Positions 1-7,636 of a DNA stretch of 38,231 nucleotides are shown in pieces. The notes beneath the pieces were generated by a model that saw only the letters and a program-made list of their open reading frames with translations, ran no database searches and was not told where the DNA came from. The translations under genes and the position numbers were made by a program. How positions within the stretch are numbered: position 1 is the first letter of the stretch; each line of letters opens with the position of its first letter. Origin of the DNA: CAXBPY01 sp003455275 (lineage in GTDB: Bacteria > Bacteroidota > Bacteroidia > Chitinophagales > UBA10324); the NCBI GenBank assembly GCA_963977675.1, contig CAXBPY010000026.1:1-38231 (forward strand), in the 5' to 3' direction.

Positions 1-614
1 ATGATTAATCCTTCTTTTGGCAAATCATGGGAGTAAATGGTTTGAGCACTTTCCATTGTTGTCAGAATTTTTGATCCCGCGAAATCAGAAAGCAATTTTT
101 TCAAATCACACTCCATCACCTTCACACGCGCAAGCGAACCCATGCTCGACTGAACAACTTTTGGGTTATAAGCATCCACACAGTTTTCAGAACAAAAAAT
201 ATTTTCAATACCAAACCAGTCAGCAGTTCGAATGATGGTTCCCATGTTGCCGGGATCCTGGATTCCGTCGAGTACCAAATGAAATCTGAGCAAAAGTTTT
301 TTCACATCAATTTCATGAACAGGAATTTTAAAAATCCCAAGCACTGCGGCTGGTGTTTGCAAGTCCGAGAGTTTTTGCATTTCTATTTCACTGACTTCAA
401 TGATTTCAATATGATGTTCATTCAGCCAATTCAAATTAGTTTTCCATTCGGGTGAAATTTTTTGCGGAACAATAAATACTCTCTCTGTTTTTATTGAAGA
501 GTCAATCAACTCACCCACTGTCTTCTCGCCCTCGGCTATAAACGACCCTGCCTCGGTTCTGTGTTTTTTGTTTCTTAATGAATTAGAATACTTTTCGAGC
601 GATTTAGAAAGCAT
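1..614 (-). CDS. SpoU/TrmH-family RNA 2'-O-methyltransferase (3' end cut by window)
   Basis: The minus-strand reading frame from ATG at 612-614 stays open for about 204 codons to the window edge, so the C-terminus is missing. The N-terminus (MLSKSLEKYSNSLRNKK, then FIAEGEKTV) is the substrate-binding segment typical of SpoU proteins. The stretch LDGIQDPGNMGTIIRTADWF (codons about 123-142) is SpoU motif 1 (N-x-G-x-I-x-R). Motifs 2 and 3, which complete the SAM-binding trefoil knot, would lie beyond the window. The family transfers methyl from SAM to a ribose 2'-OH in rRNA or tRNA. The exact target cannot be told from this fragment. The gene diverges from the Omp85-type gene with only 2 bp between start codons. 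Confidence 0.9.
   Translation of the reverse strand, partial: MLSKSLEKYSNSLRNKKHRTEAGSFIAEGEKTVGELIDSSIKTERVFIVPQKISPEWKTNLNWLNEHHIEIIEVSEIEMQKLSDLQTPAAVLGIFKIPVHEIDVKKLLLRFHLVLDGIQDPGNMGTIIRTADWFGIENIFCSENCVDAYNPKVVQSSMGSLARVKVMECDLKKLLSDFAGSKILTTMESAQTIYSHDLPKEGLI
567..596 (+). promoter_or_regulatory. Candidate Bacteroidota promoter for the Omp85-type gene
   Basis: TTTG at 567-570 and TACTTTTC at 589-596 are separated by 18 bp. This resembles the Bacteroidota housekeeping promoter (TTTG or TTG near -33, TAnnTTTG near -7) with one mismatch in the -7 box. Transcription would start near 602, about 15 nt before the ATG at 617. The box lies inside the coding region of the divergent methyltransferase. 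The assignment is by eye only. Confidence 0.35.
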
Positions 615-616
615 AC

Positions 617-2932
617 ATGTTTGTTAGGAGAGCAATTATACTGAGCATTTTTATCGCTTCACTCGCCGGTGTTTTTACTTCCTGCACCACATTCCGAAAT
701 ATTCCGAAAGGAAAATACCTGCTGAACGGAAGCAAGGTTGAAGTTACAGATAACGCTGACTGGAAAACCATTCGCAAATTCAGTGGCACCACAGAAACCC
801 TTGCCTCTGCATCGCTACTTTATGCCAAACAAAAACCCAATCGAAAAACACTCGGAATTTTTAAAATCAATTTATGGGTTTACAATATGTTTTACAAACC
901 GGAAAAAAATCTGAAAGGTTTGCGGTCATTCATGATCACTAAGATTGGTGAGCCGCCTGTAATTTTTGATTCAGTTCTCATGATACTTTCTTCACGGCGC
1001 ATTGAAGAATATCTGCATTCAAAAGGTTTCCTGAAAGCGAAAGTGAGCAGCTACTACACAACCACCGGAAAAAAAGCGACAGTTCATTTTAAAGTAACAG
1101 CGGGAACGCTTTGCACAATCGACAGTTTTCAGTTTGTCAGAAGCAAGGGTTCAATTGGCCCTTACTTTTCTGCCGCGCAGAATAACACTTTGCTGAAAAA
1201 AGGCGCACCGCTTGATCTTGAAATGCTGAACCTGGAGCGAAAAAGAATTCAAAAAGAGTTGCAGAAAAATGGTTTCTATAAATTCAATTCCAACGAAATA
1301 ATTTTTGATGATGTAGATACGCTTAACAGGACAAAAGTTTTTGTTTCTGTAAGGCTGATTGAAAATGATACGAGTGAATCTCAGCGCCGTTTTTTCCTGC
1401 GCAATGTTTTTGTAAATGAAGATTATGATCCGCTTGTTTTAAAAACCGGCAATCTGAATACCAATCAGAAATTCATGGAACTGAAATTCATTTCAGATAC
1501 AAATGTGATTTCTAAAAAAAGAATGTATCCGATTATTTTCATTCTTCCTTCTGAAAATTATAACCGCGAAAAAAGTGATTTCACCCTGCGAAGAATATCC
1601 GGGCTTGGTGTATTTCGATTTGTAAACCTGCAGTACAAGCAAACCGGTTTTGATTCACTCGACTGCACACTCAACCTTACACCTTATCCGTATTTCAACC
1701 TGAACACTGAAATAAAAGGCGCGAACATCGAAGGCAATATTGGCAACTCTGTTTCGCTCACTGTGCTCAACCGTAACCTGGCGCGCGATGCCACACGGCT
1801 TTCGTTCAACGCTACCGGCGGTGTGGAAATTCCTACTGTTAGTTTTGATTCTCTGCTGTTCAATGCAAGCGGCGGAATCACTTTTAGTTTTCCTAGAATT
1901 ATTTTCCCGGTATTTAAACTGAATAAAAAAGTTTCGAAGTATGCAGAGCAGAAAACAAATGTATCTTTCACTTCAAGCGCCTTGCTTCAATCAAATGTTT
2001 ACACCCTATATAACCAGAATTTTTCTCTCTCCTATCTTTTCACTGAACCGGTGAAGGAGCTGAAAAAACACGAACCCGGTATTTCACTTACTTACACCCG
2101 CCCAATCATTCTTAGTGACAGTTTCAGCAAAAAACTGGAATCTGATTTTCTGTTGAAACAAACTTTTTCTGACCTGCTCATTACTTCTGTCAATTACTAT
2201 TTCACTTTTTCAAATCAGGATATCACACGGAGAAAAAATTATTTCCTGCTTCGCACAGGAGCAGAATTTTCTGGATGGATTTTTAAATACCTGGGTGATT
2301 TTGGAATTATTCATTTCAAACAAAATGAATTTGGCCAGCCTCTTTTGTTCAGTGTGCCTCGCACTCAATTCATCAGGCCTGAATTTGACATTCGCCAGTA
2401 TTACATGATCGGAAGGCAGGGCACTATTGCACTGCGCGGATTTTTTGGCGCCGGTTTTACATTCTCTGATAAGTATGTGCTGCCCTATATCCGGCAGTTT
2501 TATGCAGGCGGCCCAAATGACATACGCGCGTGGAAGATCAGATCACTGGGTCCGGGTTCAGCGCCGGCCACATCTACTGTAGCCGGGTTTTATAATCAGA
2601 CCGGCGATCTGAAATTAGAAGGCAATGCAGAATATCGTTTCCCTGTAATCGGGATTTTGAAAGGTGCTTTGTTTGTTGATGCCGGAAATGTTTGGCTTTT
2701 GAAAAACGACACCTTAAAGTCAGGCGAAGATTTTTCGTTCAATCGATTCTATAAAGAAATTGCAATTGGAGCCGGTGCCGGAGCGCGACTTGATTTCAGC
2801 TTTTTTGTTTTTCGTTTAGATGTTGCTACACCTGTGCACGCTCCACTAAGCGGAACAACCGGTTGGGTGTTTGGTGAGGGCGGCCTTACTAAAAATTTAA
2901 CTTTCAATCTTGCAATCGGATATCCATTTTAA
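617..2932 (+). CDS. BamA/TamA-like (Omp85 superfamily) outer-membrane protein
   Basis: The 771-aa protein begins with a lipoprotein-type signal peptide; the candidate lipidated Cys is residue 23 (VFTSC). Residues about 95-290 look like POTRA-type periplasmic modules (IEEYLHSKGFLKAKV, LERKRIQKELQKNGFY). From about residue 400 to the end there are alternating-hydrophobicity beta strands of a surface-antigen barrel. Near residue 631 the segment YAGGPNDIRAW resembles the conserved GG-x-x-x-RGY strand of Omp85 barrels. LEGNAEYRFPV near 670 and the terminal Phe (IGYPF) are also typical. The family inserts or translocates proteins or lipids at the outer membrane. It is not the main BamA, because it has a lipobox and fewer POTRA-like repeats. 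MiaE follows after 129 bp. Confidence 0.88.
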   Translation: MFVRRAIILSIFIASLAGVFTSCTTFRNIPKGKYLLNGSKVEVTDNADWKTIRKFSGTTETLASASLLYAKQKPNRKTLGIFKINLWVYNMFYKPEKNLKGLRSFMITKIGEPPVIFDSVLMILSSRRIEEYLHSKGFLKAKVSSYYTTTGKKATVHFKVTAGTLCTIDSFQFVRSKGSIGPYFSAAQNNTLLKKGAPLDLEMLNLERKRIQKELQKNGFYKFNSNEIIFDDVDTLNRTKVFVSVRLIENDTSESQRRFFLRNVFVNEDYDPLVLKTGNLNTNQKFMELKFISDTNVISKKRMYPIIFILPSENYNREKSDFTLRRISGLGVFRFVNLQYKQTGFDSLDCTLNLTPYPYFNLNTEIKGANIEGNIGNSVSLTVLNRNLARDATRLSFNATGGVEIPTVSFDSLLFNASGGITFSFPRIIFPVFKLNKKVSKYAEQKTNVSFTSSALLQSNVYTLYNQNFSLSYLFTEPVKELKKHEPGISLTYTRPIILSDSFSKKLESDFLLKQTFSDLLITSVNYYFTFSNQDITRRKNYFLLRTGAEFSGWIFKYLGDFGIIHFKQNEFGQPLLFSVPRTQFIRPEFDIRQYYMIGRQGTIALRGFFGAGFTFSDKYVLPYIRQFYAGGPNDIRAWKIRSLGPGSAPATSTVAGFYNQTGDLKLEGNAEYRFPVIGILKGALFVDAGNVWLLKNDTLKSGEDFSFNRFYKEIAIGAGAGARLDFSFFVFRLDVATPVHAPLSGTTGWVFGEGGLTKNLTFNLAIGYPF

Positions 2933-3061
2933 TAAAGTTATTTGTTTATCGTTAATTGTTATTAGTAATACAATTGAATTTCAATAGGCAAAATTTATTG
3001 AAGAACGAAATGAGATGTAATCACCAATAACTAATAACATTATTCGAATAACCTGAACACT

Positions 3062-3643
3062 ATGCTTGGACTAAAACTACCAACAGATCCGCGATGGGTA
3101 AATCTTGCAGAAAAAAGTTTGCAGGAAATTTTGACCGACCATGCTTACTGTGAACAGAAGGCTGCCAGCACCTGCATTAGTTTGATTCAAACCTATTCTT
3201 CAAAACAGGAAATAGTTGAACAACTCGCTCCAATTGTAACTGAAGAGTGGGGACACTTCAGGCAAGTGCTTGCTGAATTAAAAAAAAGAAATCTATCGCT
3301 CGGCAAACAGCGGAAGGATGAATATGTAAACAAACTTTTTCAGTGTATCAGGCGAAATGTGACAAGCGATGAAATCATGCTCGATAAACTATTAATCTCT
3401 GCGATGATTGAAGCCCGCAGTTGTGAGCGTTTCAGGTTGCTGAGCGAAGGTTTGGATGATGCAGAGATGCGTGAATTTTACCGCGGGTTTATGGAGTCTG
3501 AAGCCGGGCACTACCGCCTCTTTATGGATCTAGCAAAAAAATATTTACCTGAAGAAAAAGTAAAACAACGATGGCTCGAGTTCCTGGAACTGGAAGCCGG
3601 AATTATTTCTTCGCTGGAAATAAGGGGCGATCGGATGCACTGA
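3062..3643 (+). CDS. miaE: tRNA-(ms2io6A)-hydroxylase
   Basis: The 193-aa protein carries the full set of ferritin-like diiron ligands expected of MiaE: E31, E62 and H65 (EEWGH), E117 (MIEARSCERF), E147 and H150 (ESEAGH). MiaE hydroxylates the isopentenyl side chain of 2-methylthio-N6-isopentenyladenosine at tRNA position 37 using O2. The ATG at 3062 gives MLGLKLPTDPRW, the usual family N-terminus. The gene ends only 8 bp from the convergent DUF445 gene. MiaB and MiaA, which make its substrate, are not in the window, so they must lie elsewhere if the pathway is complete. Confidence 0.93.
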   Translation: MLGLKLPTDPRWVNLAEKSLQEILTDHAYCEQKAASTCISLIQTYSSKQEIVEQLAPIVTEEWGHFRQVLAELKKRNLSLGKQRKDEYVNKLFQCIRRNVTSDEIMLDKLLISAMIEARSCERFRLLSEGLDDAEMREFYRGFMESEAGHYRLFMDLAKKYLPEEKVKQRWLEFLELEAGIISSLEIRGDRMH

Positions 3644-3651
3644 ATCACTGA

Positions 3652-4251
3652 TTACACAATCAGCAAACTGATTTCAAGAAAACCAATCAACAATCCAATA
3701 AATGCCGCCATGCATTTTATAAATAATATTTTTTTTCTGAATCTCTTATTCACTTCCTGTTCTATATGCTGAACAGGATAGCTGGCTATCCGCGATTGCA
3801 CTTCGCGCCGGATATTCATTGACGCCGAAATCTTAGGCGAAAAATTTTTTACAAGATCAGGAATCATTTCATCCAGTTGTTCCACCAAAACTTCTTTAGC
3901 CTGAACAATAATGGTTTCGGTGATAAACATTTTCAAAAGTGAAATTCTATCCGTGAGTTTGTTCCGGATGAAGTCATCTGCTTTCGCTTCCAGTATGGAA
4001 TGAATTTCTTTTCTGTTTTCTTGATTGAGTAAAAAGTTTTCCAGCTTCTGAGGTCTAAAATTTTCCTCTACCCACTCTCCTGCTTTGTCGGCAATTTCGG
4101 TTTGAAGCGATGGAATAATTCCCTGCACTTTCATTCCAGCAAATTTTTTTTCATCAAACGGACGAAACAGAAAAATAAAAAGTGTTTCAATCACCCACCA
4201 GCCAAAGGCTGCATTCAAAATGGGAATTAGTAGTAGAAGGTATTGATTCAT
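3652..4251 (-). CDS. DUF445-family membrane protein
   Basis: The 199-aa protein has an N-terminal membrane segment (residues about 3-30) ending in ETLFIFLFRPFDEKKFAG, which matches the DUF445 pattern of a membrane segment, then a short LFRP stretch, then a Gly-Ile-Pro (here GIIP). A long helical middle follows (FLLNQENRKEIHSILEAKAD) and a C-terminal membrane segment (AAFIGLLIGFLEISLLIV). This topology is standard for the family, whose function is unknown. The ATG at 4249-4251 sits 5 nt from a 12-bp palindrome (AACTAATTAGTT, 4257-4268). The gene is separated from pyrE, on the same strand, by 480 bp that contain repeat element A. Confidence 0.8.
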   Translation of the reverse strand: MNQYLLLLIPILNAAFGWWVIETLFIFLFRPFDEKKFAGMKVQGIIPSLQTEIADKAGEWVEENFRPQKLENFLLNQENRKEIHSILEAKADDFIRNKLTDRISLLKMFITETIIVQAKEVLVEQLDEMIPDLVKNFSPKISASMNIRREVQSRIASYPVQHIEQEVNKRFRKKILFIKCMAAFIGLLIGFLEISLLIV

Positions 4252-4370
4252 TTTCGAACTAATTAGTTTGCCAGGTCATACTGAATAAAAAAAAGCTGTC
4301 ACTCCCATCAGGCAACAATAATAGCTACCACAATTTGGTGTTTAGTTGGCCATTAATTTTAAGTTGTTAA

Positions 4371-4407
4371 AAAAGAAAGGCGAAGAAAAATTCTTCGCCT
4401 TTCTTTT
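4371..4407 (-). terminator. Terminator-like hairpin ending repeat copy A, downstream of pyrE
   Basis: A perfect 17-bp stem (4371-4387 pairs with 4391-4407) with a 3-nt loop contains the core GAAAGGCGAAGAA. On the minus strand it runs directly into TTTTTTAAC. It is the only strong intrinsic terminator shape between pyrE and the DUF445 gene. The same GC-rich core recurs in copy B. Confidence 0.7.
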
Positions 4408-4616
4408 ACTGACACAGTTCACTTCACAATAATCACTACCGCTGCACTCCAGTCGCTCATGCCGTTTTTCTGGTTTTGGTTTTAATAACTTAAATACATT
4501 TAAGAGCTCGAACATTTTTCATTTCTTTGATGTGCAAATGAGAGCGATGAGTATGATAACCACAATTGCCGCAAAGTCCCCAAATTACACACGGGGGAGA
4601 CTTTGCGGAGACGGAA
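4371..4616 (-). repeat. Intergenic repeat element, copy A (possible structured RNA)
   Basis: The 480-bp gap between DUF445 and pyrE holds an element homologous to 17957-18208 in opposite orientation. In the minus-strand direction it follows pyrE. From 4616 down to 4503 it matches copy B at about 99 of 114 positions without gaps (hand alignment). The 3' part shares a 24-nt identical block around CCAGAAAAACGGCATGAGCG and the 16-mer GATTATTGTGAAGTGA. Inverted repeats: CCGCAAAGTC/GACTTTGCGG (4569-4578 / 4599-4608), CTTAAAT/ATTTAAG (4489-4495 / 4498-4504) and the terminal hairpin at 4371-4407. Reading frames are not preserved between copies, so I do not call a protein. I do not recognise the family. 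I see no gene in 4252-4370 or 4617-4731. Confidence 0.75.
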
Positions 4617-4731
4617 GCTGCATCAATACAAAATGAAATTACGACGCTTCGATAACTCTTTTCCGATTTAAGATACGGAATGTGCCATCGACAAGCTCCC
4701 TAAAGAATCGGGACAAGCAAAATCTTAAATC

Positions 4732-5379
4732 TCACAAACCCTTACTCCACTCTTCGGGTTTCATGCGCCAGGCGGTCAGCGTTTCCAAATCTTCTTTTTG
4801 AACATAACCCTGGTCAATTGCCTTCCTGATCAGCGATTCATAATCTGTTAAGGTATATAGCGGGCAATCGGCATTAAAAAAATTATCCTCTGCTGTTTCA
4901 AATCCATAGGTAAAGAGGGCCATCATGCCAAGCACTTTGCAATCCACAGCACGCAGGGCGTTCACCACATTCAGGCTGCTGCCTCCGGTAGAGACCAGGT
5001 CTTCAATCACCACCACTTTTTCACCCGACAATACTTTTCCTTCAATCATATTAGTGAGCCCATGGCTTTTCGGTGAGGACCGAACATATACAAACGGAAG
5101 ATTAAGCGCATCGGCAATCAAGGCACCATGAGCTATTCCGGCAGTTGCCACACCGGCTATGCACTCGCACTCAGGGAATTTTTTTCGTATGCCAACGGCC
5201 AGTTGTTCTTTTATGTAGGTTCTTATTTCAGGAAAAGAAAGCGTGAGCCGGTTATCGCAGTAGATAGGCGACTGCCAGCCACTTGCCCATGTATAGGGCG
5301 TTTGAAGGTTTAGCTTAATTGCTTTTATTTGTAGTAGTAGAAGGGCTGTTTTGTTCGCAACTGTTTTCGAAAGAATCAT
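4732..5379 (-). CDS. pyrE: Orotate phosphoribosyltransferase
   Basis: This is the fifth step of pyrimidine biosynthesis: orotate plus PRPP gives orotidine 5'-phosphate. The PRPP-binding signature VVVIEDLVSTGGSS is present, as are SPIYCDNR and GVATAGIAHGAL of the type I phosphoribosyltransferase fold. The reading frame extends upstream to an ATG at 5406. I chose the ATG at 5377-5379 because MILSKTVANKTALLLLQIKAI begins where family members begin, giving 215 aa, close to the usual length. It diverges from the NUDIX gene with 57 bp between the starts. Repeat element A follows it. Confidence 0.95.
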   Translation of the reverse strand: MILSKTVANKTALLLLQIKAIKLNLQTPYTWASGWQSPIYCDNRLTLSFPEIRTYIKEQLAVGIRKKFPECECIAGVATAGIAHGALIADALNLPFVYVRSSPKSHGLTNMIEGKVLSGEKVVVIEDLVSTGGSSLNVVNALRAVDCKVLGMMALFTYGFETAEDNFFNADCPLYTLTDYESLIRKAIDQGYVQKEDLETLTAWRMKPEEWSKGL

Positions 5380-5413
5380 GGTTTCAAACCTAATAGTTTT
5401 TACCACAAATTGT

Positions 5414-5431
5414 AATTGCGATCATGCAATT
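5414..5431. promoter_or_regulatory. Dyad-symmetric sequence between pyrE and NUDIX starts
   Basis: AATTGC (5414-5419) and GCAATT (5426-5431) form a 6-bp inverted repeat with 6 bp between the arms. It lies in the short divergent intergenic region, 6 bp before the NUDIX start, and could be an operator. The arms are short and AT-rich, so it may be chance. Confidence 0.2.
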
Positions 5432-5436
5432 GAATT

Positions 5437-6090
5437 ATGCCGCAGAAAATATTTATAGGAAATAATCCTCTTTTTCTCTGCAGAACAGGTTTTGTTCTTC
5501 CGGCCGAAGAAGCATTGGGATTAAGTTCCAGATCCATGACCCAGGAAAATTATTCCAGTGAAAATAAATTGCTTGAACTGATTGAAAATTTAGAAAACAA
5601 AAAAAGACAAACAGCTGCAGTGGTTTTTCACGATGATGAGCAAAAACTTTTTTCTGAATTCAAAAAAATATTTTCAGAAATAAATGCTGCAGGTGGCGTT
5701 GTGTTCAATCCGGCGGGCGAACTACTGATGATTTTCAGAAAAGGAAAATGGGATTTGCCAAAAGGAAAAATTGAACCGAGGGAAGAAAAAATAAAAGCTG
5801 CCGAGCGCGAAGTGAAGGAAGAAACCGGTTTGAGTAAAACAAAAGTTGAATCGCTGCTGCGCCTTTATCCATGGAATCAGGAATGCACCATCCATACCTA
5901 CTGGGAGGCAAGAAGGCGTGTACTGAAAAAAACTTACTGGTATAAAATGGTTGCGGATTCGAAATCAAAATTCTCTCCGCAGAAAGAGGAAGGTATCACA
6001 GAAGTGAAATGGATGAATAAAAAAAATATTGCGGAAGCACTGAAGCAATCTTATGCATCAGTTGATGATGTGGTGCGGTTTGCAATTTGA
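5437..6090 (+). CDS. NUDIX hydrolase
   Basis: This 217-aa protein has a complete Nudix box (G-x5-E-x7-REUxEExGU) at residues about 110-132, ending REVKEETGL, preceded by GKWDLPKG. The family hydrolyses nucleoside diphosphates linked to another moiety and binds Mg2+ through the EE pair. The N-terminal ~90 residues (FIGNNPLFL, then a helical stretch) are outside the Nudix fold and may set specificity. In Bacteroidota a protein of this type is often found beside pyrE, as here. The substrate cannot be inferred. Confidence 0.88.
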   Translation: MPQKIFIGNNPLFLCRTGFVLPAEEALGLSSRSMTQENYSSENKLLELIENLENKKRQTAAVVFHDDEQKLFSEFKKIFSEINAAGGVVFNPAGELLMIFRKGKWDLPKGKIEPREEKIKAAEREVKEETGLSKTKVESLLRLYPWNQECTIHTYWEARRRVLKKTYWYKMVADSKSKFSPQKEEGITEVKWMNKKNIAEALKQSYASVDDVVRFAI

Positions 6091-6109
6091 ATCTGTAGTT
6101 ACTTAAAAA

Positions 6110-7501
6110 TTAATAACCAAGAATCTTGAGCATGCTTTGCGAACTTTGTTCCTTGGCATACAGCCAGTCTTTCAACTGACCTTTTTTATCATAGCTCAGA
6201 ATGACATGCTTCGGCGAAGGAATGAGGCAGTGCTTGATGCCGCCATAACCGCTGAGTTGTTCCTGGTAGGCACCTGTATGAAAGAAACCGATGTAAAGCG
6301 GTTCGCCATTATTTATTTTCGGGAGGAACACCTGGTTTACATGAACTTCAGAATTGTAGTAATCATGTGAGTCGCAGGTAAGTCCGCCCAGGTTTACGCG
6401 CTGATATTCGCTGTCCCACTTATTTACCGGAAGCATTAAAAAGCGCTGACCAATTCCCCATGTATCAGGCAGTGTAGTGATAAAGCTGCTGTCGATCATA
6501 TACCATTGTTCCGAATCGTTTTGCTGTTTCTGCGCTACAATTTTGTATAAGGCAGCGCCCGATTCGCCTACCGTGAAACTTCCGAACTCAGTGAAAATAT
6601 TGGGAACAGAAATTTTCTCGCGCCTGCATGCATTTTTTATCTGCGTTACAATTTCACGAATCATGTAATCGTAATCGTAAGTAAAGCCCAGCGAATTGCG
6701 GATCGGAAATCCGCCGCCAATGTTTAGAGAGTCAAGCGAAGGACAAATCTTTTTCAGCTGGCAATAAACATTCAGCGCTTTATTCAGTTCGCTCCAGTAA
6801 TAGGCATCATCCTTTATTCCTGTATTGATAAAGAAATGAAGCATCTTGAGTTTAAACTTTTTGCTGTTGTGAATCCGCTGAACATAATATTCAAGTATGT
6901 CGCGGGAACGAATGCCGAGCCGTGAAGTATAGAATTGAAAAGTAGGTTCTTCTTCCGCAGCTATTCTTATTCCGATGTTGCATTCACCTTTCACGCTTCG
7001 CTGATAGTTTTCTATTTCAGTTTTATTGTCAAGCACCGGTATCACATTAAATCCGTCGTTGATCAGCTTCGCAATTTTGCTGGTATAAAGTTTTGTTTTG
7101 AAACCATTACAGATAATGAACTTATCCTTTTTTAACCAACCTTTTTTGTAGGCTTTGTTGATGATGTCAATATCATATGCAAATGAAGTTTCAAGATGAA
7201 CATCATTCTTCAAGGCTTCTTCTATAATGAAAGAGAAATGCGAACTCTTGGTGCAGTAACAGTAAAAATATTTTCCTCCGTACTTCTGTTCCTTAAATGC
7301 TTTTGAAAAACTGGATCGTGCTTTCTTAATCTGCGAACCAATCTTTGGAAGGTAAGTGAACTTAAGCGGGGTTCCATATTTATCAATCAGATGCTGGAGA
7401 GATACATCGTTAAAAAAAAGCTGATTGTCGCGCACTTCAAATCCTTCCTGTGGAAAGTCGAAGGTCTGTTTGATAAGATCGAGGTAGGTGTTGTTGTTCA
7501 T
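6110..7501 (-). CDS. speA: PLP-dependent arginine decarboxylase (fold type III, flavobacterial form)
   Basis: The 463-aa protein has the alanine-racemase-fold decarboxylase plan. The PLP lysine is K85 in YCTKSSHF. HFFINTG and LNIGGGFP form the phosphate site, and FTEFGSFTVGESG lies near the cofactor ring. The C-terminal catalytic cysteine is C376 in LTCDSHD, followed by the GAYQEQLSGYGG segment. It resembles the ~460-aa proteins annotated as arginine decarboxylase in Flavobacteriia rather than the ~630-aa classical SpeA. The likely role is agmatine production for polyamine synthesis. Specificity for arginine over diaminopimelate or carboxynorspermidine is inferred from whole-protein resemblance only. 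Confidence 0.8.
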   Translation of the reverse strand: MNNNTYLDLIKQTFDFPQEGFEVRDNQLFFNDVSLQHLIDKYGTPLKFTYLPKIGSQIKKARSSFSKAFKEQKYGGKYFYCYCTKSSHFSFIIEEALKNDVHLETSFAYDIDIINKAYKKGWLKKDKFIICNGFKTKLYTSKIAKLINDGFNVIPVLDNKTEIENYQRSVKGECNIGIRIAAEEEPTFQFYTSRLGIRSRDILEYYVQRIHNSKKFKLKMLHFFINTGIKDDAYYWSELNKALNVYCQLKKICPSLDSLNIGGGFPIRNSLGFTYDYDYMIREIVTQIKNACRREKISVPNIFTEFGSFTVGESGAALYKIVAQKQQNDSEQWYMIDSSFITTLPDTWGIGQRFLMLPVNKWDSEYQRVNLGGLTCDSHDYYNSEVHVNQVFLPKINNGEPLYIGFFHTGAYQEQLSGYGGIKHCLIPSPKHVILSYDKKGQLKDWLYAKEQSSQSMLKILGY

Positions 7502-7538
7502 CTAACCTTTGCGGCTGAAGATTTTTTTTTGAAGCGGT

Positions 7539-7546
7539 CAAACATA
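7539..7546 (-). promoter_or_regulatory. Candidate -7 box (TATGTTTG) for the arginine decarboxylase gene
   Basis: TATGTTTG reading leftwards matches the TAnnTTTG consensus exactly and would give a leader of roughly 30 nt before the ATG at 7499-7501. No TTG at the expected -33 distance is visible, so support is limited. Confidence 0.3.
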
Positions 7547-7636
7547 AATGATTCTGCAAATGATTTTTAAAAACCGAGGATGATTTTTTGCCGGAGCAAT
7601 TTGGCTCGCGCTCACATCCTGTTTCTGTGATTACAC

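Noticed and set aside
2958..3038. GTTATTAGT / ACTAATAAC inverted repeat between the Omp85 gene and miaE
   Set aside because: Nine-bp AT-only arms 63 bp apart in an AT-rich spacer are expected by chance.
4446..4466. Tiny ORF (13 codons, MSDWSAAVVIIVK) within repeat copy A
   Set aside because: Copy B has a stop in the same frame and no ribosome-binding site is visible, so it is more likely part of a non-coding element.
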